Assembly: GCA_032622095.1 (NCBI GenBank)
Contig: CP136063.1
Span: 6,859,814 to 6,923,813 of the forward strand
DNA: 64,000 nt
Source of the DNA: Siphonodentalium dalli
Taxonomy: Eukaryota > Mollusca > Scaphopoda > Gadilida > Siphonodentaliidae
Direction of reading: 5' to 3'
Shown: in pieces, positions 43,801 through 58,800 of the stretch
Layout: every line of letters starts with the position of its first letter
How positions within the stretch are numbered: position 1 is the stretch's first letter
Made by a program: the position numbers and the translations under genes
Notes under the pieces: model-generated
What the model saw: only the letters and a program-made list of their open reading frames with translations
The model's database searches: none
What the model was told of the DNA's origin: nothing

Positions 43801-46800
43801 TGAAAGCATCTATTTCTTGGCACCTCATATCGTGAGCGTCATGGCTTCGGTGACATAAATGCGGGGTGGGTATTATATGCACAATGCCCGGGTAGAACTT
43901 AAATAATTATTAGGTAATCCAGAGTACCAACAATTTGGTACTCTAGAGTACCAAGAAGTTGCTACTCCAGAGTACCAAACATTTTGGTACTCTAGCGTAC
44001 CTAAACTTTTGGTACTCCAGAGTACCAAAAAGTTGGTACTCCCCCTGGGACAAAGCTTAGTACCTACATAGGTACTCTGAAGTACCTATATTTTTAAGAG
44101 TGTACGCAACAGCACCACCGGCGATCAGCTTATTGACGCATAACTACCAATCAAAATCCACTAAACATTCACCCTATATTATACACGCTTATATCGTTGA
44201 TATACTGGTCGAAACACTACTACATGTACATATACACATGCATACGATTATAAACGATTTGTCTTCCCCACAGCTACATTGGCCCGTGATGACTGCGACA
44301 ACGGTATTCACGTTCCTGGGCTTTCTTCTGATACTGATACACGCTGGAGGGGAGCTAGATGTGAGTATACAACCAGAATCGCGTAGACTGCGATATACAC
44401 GCATCTATAAATACTGACATCTAACATGCATGTACGGTGCGGACATAGTGCCATATTTCGCAACCGATCGACATTCATTTCTCATATGCGATGTCAATAT
44501 GAGACAATATACAGTTGTCGCCCGTTGTCGAGGGAGACATTGGGATTTGTCACCCGCTCGAGAACGGAATGTCTCCCGAGGAGCAAAGCTCCGAGAGAGA
44601 CATTCCGTTCTCGAGCGGGTGACAAAATCTCAATGTCTCCCAAGAAGTAGGGCAACAACTGTTTTGTTATCCGATTATACCACAGAAAATATCCTTGCTA
44701 TCCACACGCACGATGTTGCACTGAATCACGAGTGCTTTCTTTCCCGATTATGTATATTTTCAGTAATTTCTTATCGTCCCATAGGATTTCTGTTCCATAA
44801 ACGATAGTCAAGCTGTTAAGCGTTTGGTAATCCGCGTTTACTTACGACCATTTTTGTGGTCAAATCGTCAATATCGGTCCATGCAATGTAAACCAATAAG
44901 CCACATAGGTATGTTCTCGTCTTCTGCAATGTGGCATATTCAATGTCGTCTTGTGTGCGCAATTTACTCGCGATGTTCATTTCATAACGGTCTTCCCCGA
45001 AAGCTATTGGGAAGTTGTCAATTTCATTAATGTACATGCATACGTGTCAGTGCTCATGGCGATCCTCACATAAAATAATTATATGATCACATTACAGACA
45101 TCGCGGAGGATAAGCGTACAGTACCATTCATTCGCGACAAACGTATGCACTACGTTGTCTACCAGCGAACAGTATCAACTTAAAAGTTCGAATATTAGTG
45201 TTCACTAAATATATGCAAATTAGAAAACACCACAACTGATGTGTTTTGCGAATCCATGGGGTATATAAGATCTATGATTGTTTAGTACGTCGTAGTGATG
45301 TGAAATAGGTGAGTTACTGCAGTGTGTGTTTGGAGATATTCTTGCAATATAACACCAGCCGGGCGACAAAAACAATGTCTCCCGGGACAGTGTGATTTGT
45401 CGCCCGGCACGTGACAGCACATGGGCCAATCGGAAGGATGGAAAATAGGGAGGAGGATAACAACGTCTGTTGTGTATAAAGGTATCGGACAATGTTATGT
45501 GTGTATTATCAACATAAAATATTCAGCACATTTATGTCATTATGTTCTTGTATTATTTAGTTAGACATAGAGCATCAGTAAACTCCCAGCATGCCCTGCC
45601 GCCTTATGTTTGATTATAAAGCAATATGTGGGTTACTATAATTCTTGCTTTAAATGCAATACAAATACTTTGAAAATTATAATAATTACAACTAGACTAA
45701 AAGTACAGAACACGATTACAGTAAACGTACATTTATTCGTGGTATTAGTGGTGGTCCAATTTTCGTGGTTTTCGTCGATGTTGATAACCACGAACTTAAA
45801 AACCCCACGAAAATTGTTATCGTCGAAACTATCGCGGTCGCCATTTTGAGAATGTCATGCGGGAGGTACATGTAACTCTATTGACACGATGTGCATTCAG
45901 AGTACAGATAGTTATGTTATGAGAAGAGAGCGACTTTCACCTGGGTTATGTAGGTATCTGGAATACAATCCCGTTGTTGACATTCTCAATAGTCGTCAAC
46001 AAAAGACTGGACATGCGACATGCTAATTCATTATAAGCCCTTATTATGCGCAATTCCGACGATTAGCCGAGGTGTCTGCACGTCTATTGGTTGGACTTTG
46101 TTGATATATTATTCGGAGATTGGAGGCGACAGATAGACCCACGAATTTACGAACCCACGAAAAAGTCATAAATGACTGAAGCAAATTGATACCAACGAAT
46201 TTAAAGCCATTCACAGTACTACAACCATAAACTATCGATTACAAGAACCAATGCGAGAGGGAACATACATTACCCTGCAGGGAGCCCCACACATATATAC
46301 CAAACAAACAGGTAACAATTCGACAAAATGAGCCTGAATGGTTAACATGTGAACTACGTAAACTTATGAGACAAAGGAAACGTTTGTATAATTCGGCAAA
46401 AAAAAAGTACCATCGAAGCGTGGAATAATTATAAAAAGAAAAGAAATGAAATTATAACAAAAATTAGACGTTCTCAGCAAAAGTCTCTGGAGAAAACGCA
46501 GTCAATACTGGGTAGTTGTTTCACTGATTCCTCACTCTGGTGGAAAACACTAAACCATCTCATGAAACCGGAATCTAAACCAATACCAGCACTGCAAACA
46601 GATCAGATTATAATAACCGGACACGATGAAAAGGCAGATTTCTTAAATAACTACTTTTGTAAAATCTCTTCCATATCCGACGAAGATAAGTTAGAGTTAC
46701 ACCTCTTTGATTGGCTGACGAATGAACGCCTAGACGAAATTGAAATTACTTATGAACGTGTACTAGCAAGTCTAAACTCAATCAAAACATCTAAAGCGGC

Positions 46801-49800
46801 CGGTTACGACAGTATTAGTCCTAAAGTTTAAAAAAATTGTTCTATATCGCTAGGCAAACCACTAGCATTTGCTTTCAAGATTTTCATTGAAAAATCGTAC
46901 TTTCCATCAGAATGGAAAAAAAGAAAACGTATGCCCAATTTTCAAAAAGGGAGATCCCAGCGATCCATCCAATTATCGACAAGTATCTTTGCTTAGTTGT
47001 ATTTCTAAGGTTTTTGAAAAATGTTCTATTATATATCAAAATACCTCCGAACGAATAAGCTTTTAATCGACTTACAATCAGGATTTACACCGAATGATAG
47101 CACCGTATTCCAATTAATTGATATTTATCAATATATTATCTCAGCCCTTGAAGACGGGAAGGAAATAAGGGGTGTGTTCTGCGATATAAGTAAGGCGTTT
47201 AGACAAAGTTTGGCACAAGAGTCTCACTTTCAAGCTTAACAGAATGGGTATAACAGGGACAATTTTAAAACTCTTGGAAAATTATCTCGAAAATAGACAA
47301 CAAAGAGTTACAATTTCTAATTTTAATTCTCCATGGAAAGAAGTTAAAGCAGGAGTGCCTCAAGGATCCATACTAGGCCCTCTTCTCTTTCTCGTGTACG
47401 TAAACGACATAGTCGATGGAATTACATGCAACATACGTTTATTTGCTGATGATACATCACTTTATATTGCTATAGAAGATCCCATAATTGCTGCAGATGT
47501 GATAAATTCAGACCTAAACAAAATATTCAACTGGTCGAAAACCTGGGCAGTTAAATTTAACCCATTGAAAACAGAATCCTTGCTTGTATCGTGGAAACAA
47601 ATATCCATACACCAACCCGTATTACACATGGCCAACGAGAGTATAGATGAGGTGGAAACACATAAACATTTTGGGTCTGACATTCAACCGGCAGGGGAAA
47701 TGGAAAGACCATATAGAAGATATTGAAAATCGAGCGACTAGCAGGATGTACATACTGAGGAAAAATAAATTTATCCTTGACAGAGGAACTTTAGAAAGAA
47801 TATATTTGTCCTATATTCGACCTGTCTTGGAATATGCTTCCTCAGTATGGGATAACTGTACAGGCGAAGAAGCCGATTATTTAGAAGATGTTCAATACGA
47901 AGCAGCTAGACTAGTAACCGGTGGGACTAGAAGTTGTAATAAAGACATAGTACTCCAAGAAATTGGTTGGGAGTCGGGACACATTATCAAAACGGAGAGA
48001 ACATTCTAAACTTGTACTATATTTTAAAATGACGAAAAAACTACCCCCCCCCAATGCTGTTCCGAATAAAGTACCGCGCACAAGTGGATATGACACGAGA
48101 TCAGATGACCTTAGACTACCTTTCTGCAACTCAGTTACTTATCAGAAATCCTTTCTTCCACGATCAATCAATCTCTGGAACAAGTTAAAACCAGAAGCGA
48201 GGAACTGTGAAACACTCTCAGACTTTAAAGTTTTTCTGAATAGCGGTACCAAAGAACGTCCTCGATATCTGGAATTTTCATATACGAGAGCAAGCCATAT
48301 ATACCATTGTCGACTAAGACTGGAATGCAGTAATTTAAATCATGATCTTCACAGCACTCATTTGAGAGATAATCCGTTATGTATATGTGGTGCCGAAGAA
48401 ACAGCAGAACATTTTCTTTTTTATTGTCGCAGGTTCTCTGTTGAAAGAAATAGGTGGTTCGCATGGTTCATAACCCGACCAGGCATAGTAACCCTGCTAC
48501 ATGGAAACAGCGAAGTATCACTGGAAGAGAATATAGATATATTTCTGAGGGTTCAAAAATTTATATTGTTGTCTAAACGATTCTCAAATTGAACTTGACC
48601 TAAGCCGCTCTCCGTATAAATACGTATAAATAAGTTTAAATAAGTTTAAATAAGTTTCAATAAGTATAAATAAATACAAATAAATACAAATAAATAAATG
48701 GTAATCCCTGCTCATACACGAAACAAGGCGATTGTACAAAGGCAAATTGTCACATAGAAGTGACTAAATATACAGCACAACTCAGAAAACTAGAAAATAT
48801 CTCTTATCTCCTATTCTGTCTTCGGGCTTGATAACCTAGAGCTGCTCGTAATATGTATATACATACGATGCATCACTCCTGTCGTATCGATCTTGAAACG
48901 TTAATTATGCTATGCTTATTGTAAAGTGATCGAGTGGGGGCAATGGTCAGGTCACAAACAAACAAACAAACAGGTAGTAACAATTCAGTTCAACTGATGC
49001 GTGGACTGCCCAACAGTGACCCATTATTATGGATTACTGTTGGACAGGCTATGCCCCAGACGGCTGACAATGATAATAATAAGATAGTAAAATTTAAACA
49101 AAAACAAATCTAACTGGGAAAAAGAACATTATTAAAAAGCAATAAAGACACCACCACATGTATATGACAAAGATGGGGAAATGGCTAATATAAGCATCAC
49201 ACTTTCTGCCAAATCCCATTCTCTAAAAATAATTGTCTTTATATATATTATACAACTCTGTTAATTAATGTGCATGATTTAGAGAAATAAATATGTTTAC
49301 ACCATATATAGAAGCATATAGAAGAGTGTCGTCTGCTCATGTTTGTCTGGGGCTCTGTATGGGTGAAATTATAAAATTGTTAAAGAATACAAGAAGAAAA
49401 TTATTAAAATTGTAAAATATTGTTAGGCCATTGCATTCTCTTATATATGCGAGGCGACCTATGGTCGACTCGCATATATAAGAGAATGCATTGGCACAGG
49501 GTAAAAAAAACCCGACTTCCGACTGGATTTGATATGGCGGGTCACATATAATGTGTGACGAGCCTGACTTACCTGTGGTTTACCTGACAGGATACGTTAC
49601 TAATCAGTGTACTCAAACAGGCAAATAAAATAAAGTAAAACATTCCTTTTAAAAATGTCCAACATTGGATGTTAAACCAGAACTTTATGCAATAAATTGC
49701 ACATGCGGCGATTTGAGCCAGGCAAAAGGTGATGCGTATTATGCTCATCGATAATCCAAGTTTCTAGGCGACTTCATCTAAATAACCCAACAAGGTAAAT

Positions 49801-52800
49801 CGAGTAATATCGGCCTCAAATGATGGCACATGCAGGTCCTCATTCTGCCCCAATATCAAAAGAGTTTCCTGTTCAAGTGAATTCCAGTGAATAGATGACC
49901 CTTCGAAATTAGCATACTTCTCGACGATGTATCTCAAATTAACAGTATTAAACGATATATGTTGAGCACCAGTCGCAACTGACTGTAAGGAATGCACTGG
50001 TATAAGTTCAGTCCAATACTATATATATATATATGTACATTAATGTACGTGTGAAAGGAACGCTCATAACACAATATTTGTGTTGCATATTACAGTCAAA
50101 CCATCACCCAGCATCCAGTGACCACTATAACTCGCAAAATAGTAGCATGTACTTCTCTATTTCAGGCATACGCTAGCGGGTTAGCATCGGCACATGGAGT
50201 GTTGGGTGTCATACTATTCGTGTTGACTCTTCTAAATGTAAGCATACTTAACCATGTCACGAATGGTACTGCACTTGTGCGGCATTCAACATAGTGTGTC
50301 GGTGCATTATATTAATTATGCGAATCTCCCGTGGGGAACAGTTAAAATAAATGCATGCCGTAGCGTGGACGGGGTATGTAACGACATAATTATGCGTCTA
50401 TCCACACAATATGTGAGGATTAGTTGATATGTAGAAACTACATCGTCGTAACCGTGACACGTATATTGTATATAAGTAGCCGACACACGCATGCTGCAAT
50501 GTCTCTAAAGAAGGGTAAATCATAATGTTCTATATCCAATGTATGCTGAGGTATTATAACTACACATGTTCACCCTCACGATATAATATATAATTTCTAG
50601 TTATTAAACAAATAAAAACGACTGTTTGAGTTTGGTCGATCGAGAATACAAACAAAACATTACTCAACCGCTTTTGCAATAAGCTAGCAGACATACACAT
50701 TCAATAGCGATTCATCTTTACAAACATTATCTTTTTATTGTGATTGTTCCTCCATTCAAACAGTTCTACAAATCGGCGCATCAGAATTATAAGGGCGTAA
50801 CTCCATTTTGGCGGGACATGGGTATTTGATAACATTCGAACCGTGAGAAGAAATCAAATCCGATGGGCCAAACTGTTTTTGGATGGCAAATATTCTCACA
50901 AACAAACCATTTACACCAATGTCGTATCTCCAGCGATCTTCACAATTATTCGTGCTATAAGGTCATATGTCCAACAGCAGCCAATCGGATGATTCAGTTT
51001 GTCCACGTGACTTCTAAAATGTGATCTATATGGTCGTATATCGATGTTAGTCACGTGATCATTTGGTGATTTAAATGTTGTGATTGTTCCACAAATTTCT
51101 CTAAGATGATGCACATGAGTGAATATTCATAATGTAGAATAGGCACTTTTTAGTTCATAGACATATGCGACTGCCATCATATATAGCTTAATATGTGTTT
51201 ATTATCACAACTTCCGTATAGCACGGAAACCAATCGTCGTTGGCGTACGCAAAAGGTCGTATCTCCAAACAAGTTATTGTTTTTTTAAAAGAAAACGAGG
51301 GAGTAAACAGAAAAAATATGTGGTTCAATGGACAGCTAATTCCAGTTTTCATTGGGATAAATACAACAATACGTCATGCTTTGTCAACATTATGAGAAAT
51401 GTTGTCTGAAAACTTCGACCTTCATTTTCTCGGAAAGTTGAACATGTGCGTTACAAGCTTATAGTTATGATGCGACGAAATAGCAGAATGACACATGTGG
51501 TAGCTAAGACTGAACCACGGTGCAGCTAATAAACTGGACATGTTGACATGTTGACATCCCCAAAGTCAACGTAATGGGTGAACTTTTCATGGAATGACGG
51601 GTGTGCGTAATTACGTAATTGTTAGCTTGTGCAACCACCGGGGTCGCTGACATGCTACTGATAAATTCCCCTTAGTGGCTGCGGTTAAGATATGTCACTG
51701 TTATCGCAATTAATTTCTAAAGTTAAACAGTCACGACATAAATATTAATTCCCGCATAATGCGTTGATTGTTGGATACTTTGGTATCGTATTATTCGCTG
51801 GAAGTATAAAACGTTTCAGGATTGTTTGGTATCTCTTTCAAAATTGCCCTTGATGGGTTTGAAAATGAACACAACTAAAGCCTATTGTGCGATTGATTGT
51901 TATTACTGCAGCCTATAGTTAGATTTATTGTTATCATTTCAGCCTATAGGAGCCTTCTTCAGACCGGGTCCGGACCACAAATACAGATGGTTGTTCAATT
52001 ATGTTCACATGGGTATCGCAACTGTATCACAAGTATTCGCCGGTAAGCTCACTAGCTCACACTAATCATACCACACTGAATATTGGCTATATGTTATGTT
52101 ATATAAATATAAACGATTCACTTGAATGAACTGGTGACGTGAACTAACTTATGAGATGCGGGACGTTGTACAAACACGAGCGAAAGCACATTGCGCTAGA
52201 GTGTTGAACACAATTCATTGTATTGTGACCCACAATGTACAGTATAAATTACACATTGTATTATAAACATAATAGATGTGTGAGCACAGAGGTTCAGAAC
52301 ACAAGTTACGGGACTTATCAGAGCTGCTAATGTATTATATTTAGATTTGTTAAAACAATTGCTGTGTAATGCATGTGGCTGCTGTTTTGCTGTTGGTGTG
52401 GCTATGATCTCGCGGTTGGGGACTAGGATACAACTTTGGTATGAGAGTTATAAAAATTATGAAAAGCGGTATGTCGAGGAAATAAATGAATGCGATTGAG
52501 TATTTTACAAAATAGTCCATTCCTCGTATTAATTATTTCGCGTCACTAGTTCAACCAAGTAATTAGTTTGTTTATTATATTCAAATATACATATCTGATT
52601 TACCATAAATCCGAATAATACCATGACTCATACATTTCGAAATGACTCACACATTTCGATAGCGCGTGTATGTACATATAAACGAGAAGGATACGCCAAC
52701 CTATATGTCCGGATTTTCCTCCCAGATACCTGGACCGATTTAATTTGAAATTTAATTTAAAGATATATGCCGTTGTTAAATCGAGCAAGTAGGTCAATAA

Positions 52801-55800
52801 AAACAAAATAATTTTAAAACTAAATTTTAGATAATTTTGGTATGTAATCAAACTGTTCGATCGATCAAAATGTGCGCATATCGCATAAAGGGGCCACCGC
52901 TTAATAAAGGTTCTATCTGATCTCAAAATGTGCTAGTGAATACATAACGTACTACATGTAGTTAAAGTTACATAATTCACTAGTTAACTTATTGTTTATC
53001 ATCACTCGAGAACTCAAGGTAAATCATACATAGGAATGTAATAAACATATATTTCCAGACGATCAGAGACAAGTTTAGTACGAGTATATTTGCCATTTGT
53101 CGATATAGTATTACGACGTCACACTGTATGTAACACCGATTCCAATAACGCACAGTGTTGTTGTCCAATATTTAATTCAAATACGATTGAATATATCATA
53201 GAGAGGATCTACAACGAATCCCCAGTTTATAGTGGAATTTACATCGCGAGTCCAGTAAATTAGATCTGGACCGAGCCTTTGGCAAGGTAGAGACTTAATT
53301 TACTGGACAAGTGTTGAAAATTCCGCTAAACTGGGGACGAGTTGTATATTTTATTTATTACATGATCCAAAACCTAGATAAAGACTCTTTGGCGTATTTA
53401 ATGACGTGAATTTAATTAAATAACTTTTCAAACTCTTCATCCATTAGATATTGTTGGAAAATATTGGAAGCCATATTATTTTGAGAAGCAGAATACGGAA
53501 TGTAAGAAGACGGCAAACCGGAAGTTACATGTCAACTGGCCCTATTTCCTAGTATGCAAAGAACGTTTAGTATCACAATTTATTTTATTGAATGGAATAA
53601 GGGTAGTATCGTGTAATAAAGTGTATAACATACCGATATAACACATTTAAAAAAAACAGGCGATAGCACCATGTGTGTATATATGCAGTTGTTTAATCGC
53701 ATCGACCACTGCGTCTTTCGACTTGTTCAAATGAACATTCACCCACGTGTATATATATGTGCACTGTATGTAGGGGAAAGCCGTGATTCAACTTATCATT
53801 GACACATTATATCGCCAACACCATTATTCGTACCATGTATAACGTATGTTCATTTACAGGTTTGGTAATGTGCGGCGGAACTCTATATGAGCAGGCATGG
53901 GTAAAACCAGCCGCTTTCTTCGTAGTCATTGGTTACCTGGTATGGAACCTCATAATAGAGATAACTCTGGTAATACTCAGGTTCTGCGTGGGCAAACGAA
54001 CAAGTGAGTATACCATATTTAATAACTAAACGCGTGTTACCATGTGTAATAACTAAACGCGTGTTATCCTGGTGATATAACTAAACGCGTGTTATCTTGG
54101 TGTAATAACTAAACGCGTGTTATCCTGGTGTAATAACTAAACGCGTGTTATCCTGGTGAATTAACTAAACGCGTGTTATCCTGGCGTAATAACTGAACGC
54201 GTGTTATCCTGGTTTAACTATTATACGCGTGTTATTATGGTGTAATGACTATACCCGTGTTAACCTGGTGTAACAACTAAACGCGTGTCATCCTGGTGTA
54301 ATAACTAAACGCGTGCTATCATGGTGTAATAACTAAACGCGTGTTATCCTGGTGTAATAACTAAACGCGTGTTATCCTGGTGTAATAACTAAACGCGTGT
54401 TATCCTGGTTTAACTACTATACGCGTGTTATTATGGTGTAATGACTATACCCGTGTTACCCTGGTCACATGACTTTCACATGTCGGCAACCGCCAATGGG
54501 ATCATATTGAACCTACATGTTCACATATGTTCATACTTGACCTTTTTGAGTCTTACAGAAGTAAAGAGTATGTGGTTGGTGCCGTTGACACACTGGACAA
54601 GTGCATTTTAGAAGTTAAAGATTGGATGTTCCGGAATAAATTAAAGCTCAGAGAATGATGACAAAACATCAATTGTAACAACTTATTCATTGGGAACAGA
54701 AACTAACTAACTGAAATGTGTCATGCGTCAGTGCATAGCATTGATTCCAGTTAATCAGCGTGTTATGGTCTAAGTTTTGTTTTATTGTGCACATATTTTA
54801 TCATATGTTATGCCATGCGGATCATATATGAACACAACTTGTTGTGCAATAAGCGTTTTACAAATGTAAATGAATAACAATAATAAACATTGAGCAGGAC
54901 CCTGTGCACATACATCATAGCCAATTAGCAGGGCTACTTAACCAACGATGCTGGGGATTTCGATATACAATCCACAATGAGTGTACTGCTCTAACTGTAA
55001 GCGAAACATCATGTGACGTGCTAATATGATATAATGGTTTACATAATTATCTGATACCGCACTATAGTATGGGGTGAGCCATAATTGTGTCAAATTGTGT
55101 CACATGTTCCTTATTTTCCAGATGTGGCTCCCAAAGGTTTGTTCTTCAGGTTGTTCAACTCGATCTGTGTTCAACTCGATCTGTGTTGTTCACTAACTAA
55201 TTGTCTTATCTTGTCCTCATTTAGCAGTGAAAAACGTGTGCATGTTTTGAGTTTTACGCATCCGTTTAGATACAGACAATTATATCATCGGAGCTCCCGT
55301 GAGCATATCAATACAACACATATCCAAACCATGAATAGTGTTTGGTAGTTTTAATAATGTAACGCATCTACCAACCAAATGCTTTGCTCTGAACCAGGAA
55401 ATACATGTATCTGTATATTGCATGTTATCGGTTGCCTTGTTTTTAAAGACATATTATGCACATGTTCGGGTGTGTTCGGGTGTGTTCGGGTCTGTTCGGG
55501 TATGTGCAATTGATATGTTAATACGTCGCTGAACAATTCAAATGAAATCGACCATACCAATCCATATAAAACATCGTTTGAACTACTCTCAATTGTAAAT
55601 ATTTACATCTCGAGTCGGGAAGCAACTTTTGGCTATAAACTAACAATGGTATCGCCATAAAAAATCATTGCATATAATTAATATACGAAGATGGTGGCCT
55701 TTGTTGTCAATTTTGATTGATATTCGTAACAAAACACTACTTGAGCAAGTTTATTATAAATTTCCATTTCTTCACCCTACAAGAGTGTTTCACATCAATT

Positions 55801-58800
55801 TATGTTTACCTAAGTTCAGGTTTTGTTTATTTGCCATGTATATGTATCATACAGCCCGCATTCGGCCACCGGTAAAGGTGTATTCGTATTAACCAGTTAT
55901 ATGACACATACAACTTATCTCAACGTATGCCCAGTGACCGTCGTATTCAGTGGGTCTACGATATTGCGATCGTGCTACCTTACCGGTGCATTACCCCACA
56001 CCTGTTTTACATGCACAGCTCACTTACGTACCTAGAACCACACTACTAATATTTGGAACACGCACGTGTCATACCAAGCATCAAGACTAGCATACATAAG
56101 TACGTCCTGTGCTGATAAGAATGCAGAGAACACCATAGACCTTAATTGCTGACATCAAGCAGTCGAATTCTCATAATGTTGGTTTTATCCAATGTGGTAT
56201 TTGGTTCTGAACTTGTACTATGTAGTAGCGACAACACAAACTGTGGTCGAGCTACGGGCATGGAGAGTAGACGGGTTTTTCTAAATGAGTTTCTTATCGC
56301 AAATAAGTATAATTTCAAGAGGTATTCCAGAAAGTGTCCTGTGTTCGGGTTCAATTGATACAAGTAATGTGTGAGTGTTTGCTACTAACCTCGAGTGAAA
56401 CATCTGTCCCCATAGCATTATCAGATACTTAATGACGGTTATATTTACCATCTATGTAGTTAATTGTGCATCATATATGTGACCCGCCATATCAAATTCA
56501 GTCGTAAGTCGGGATTTGTTTACCCTGTGCCAATGCATTCTCTTATATATGCGAGTCGATCATAGGTCGCCTCGCATATATAAGAGAATGCATTGGCCTA
56601 ACAATTTGTTATAATTTTTTTTTAAATAAATGTTGCTTACAATTTTTAGGATATAAACTAAAAAACATCCATTACCCTGCAGGGAGCCCCACACATATAT
56701 ATATAAGCATATATAAGAGTGTCGTCTGCTCATGTTTGGCTGGGGCTATGTATGGGTGAAATTATATTGTAATATAGTTGATGTGCTTCTGAATGTAATA
56801 TGTTGTTTACTTATACTGAGGTTGCTGTGCTACTGGATGTTAGTTAACCCTTTACCCAACAGAAGGACCCTGTGCCAATGCATTCTCTTATATATGCGAG
56901 TCGACCATAGCTCGCCTCGCATATATAAGAGAATGCATTGGCTTAACACATTAAAAGTTATAAAATTGTTAAAGAATGTAAGACAAAATGGTAAAAAGTG
57001 TTAAAAAAAGATTTTGTTTAGGCCAATGCATTCTCTTATATATGCGAGGCGACCTATGGTCGACTCGCATATATAAGAGAATGCATTGGCACAGGGCATA
57101 ACTGTAACTATCACAATGTGGTCAAGGAGCCGGTTCCAATGATATCCATATTTGTATGGTTCTATTGAGACAGACCGAAGATATTTTAGGCTGTTGAAGC
57201 TTTATTTGGCCGGTTTTGGCCGGTTTGTTGGGTAAAGGGTTAATGTCTTCCCAGTTCTAACTGATATCAGCGCACATGGTTGTGGCTATTACATGTGCAG
57301 TTCGTATTGCAAGCGAGCGGCTGACCTAATAAATTTGGCTCAGTGAAGTTGTCTTACATGAGTCTGATGTCACATCGAGTTACGTTGCAGACCCTTGCAC
57401 TTCGCCGTTCGCGACTTGCACGACGTACCATGATTTCAGTCGACTTGCATGACGAAATATATTACCATAGAACCATCGCTCGATCACCCATTCACCTTTC
57501 TGAAACACATGCAGCATTTAACTAATATCACCCAACATTCAGCCCTATTCCATAAGACAACGTCTTAAGCAGGGTTCGCACTGCCACTTGCCAAATTTGC
57601 CAATGGCAAAAATCATTCACATTTGGCAAAAATTATTTTCATTTGGCAAATGTTTTGGCAAGTAACTTTTTAATTCCTTAAGAACATTGAACAACATTGG
57701 ATGTCAATACCATTCATTTTCAGGAAACTCTTACAACATAATTATATTTGTGGAATTTAATAAGGTTTAGGTTAAGATAACACTTATTAGTACCGATTGT
57801 TGGAATGATTACTAGTATTTAATGTGGCGGTGGTGTTTACATAGCTAATCTTGGGCCCTTCTGATGAAGCTACCCATCTACCATTGTATTGTTTGGTGAT
57901 TGGTTTATTGGTGTATGATAAACCACAATAGAGATGCGGGTATAATTAGCTATTTACTATGTAACTGCCTTTTTAATAATACCAAGTCGTTCAGATAGCG
58001 AGTGTCTAAATATAAGACTTAAAGTTGCAGAATATGATACTATCATAAATATTGTCATTTGGAAAATTATTTGGCAAACATTAATTTCGGTCCAGCGCGG
58101 ACCCTGGTCTTAAGTTGAAGATCTTAATTCGGGACGAATATTCTACGACAAACGAACAACAATGGATCTGCTAATGAAGTCGCTGCATATCTATATATAC
58201 AATATTATGGTGTATATGAGTATATGTACAATTGCTGGTTTATTGGTTGGCTTGTCCAATGTACTGTGGTAATTGTGTAATGTTCAAAAACGTCGGATAA
58301 CATGCCATTGGTTAAGCATTTATAAAACCGCCATTACATGTTTTATGTCAGATTTATATGGGTACATCTATCGCTATTACTCCACAATGCCCATTTCATA
58401 TGTTCACACACGTTTTTCTTGGATACCGATGCATCACAGGTTATGATATAACAAACAATAACAACACTTAGACAAAATCATGTTTTACCCGGTATAATAT
58501 GAAGGCAACGGACTGCGTCAACATGCGGCACATTTCACAATTTATTAGTCAGCTTAATGGAGCGACATATATCCAAACTGTGGGACATACGGCTTATTTC
58601 AGAACGTATTAGTCTGCTCAATGGAGCGACGTAGCTCCAAATGCGATGGGTCTCATATGTCTATGAATTTCAAAAGGAATATGTTTCAGATATCCATAAG
58701 TGATAGCAATCGTTTCACTTGAACTATATACATGCCACCCCCTTTGAACAAGAAAAAGCTATGTTGTTTAATAAAGTTATACATCAACCGCTATCGCAAA

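Noticed and set aside
51910-51942. Alternative exon 9 start at the upstream CTGCAG copy
   Set aside because: The 31-base offset breaks frame with exon 8, so it is listed only as a repeat and not as an alternative exon.
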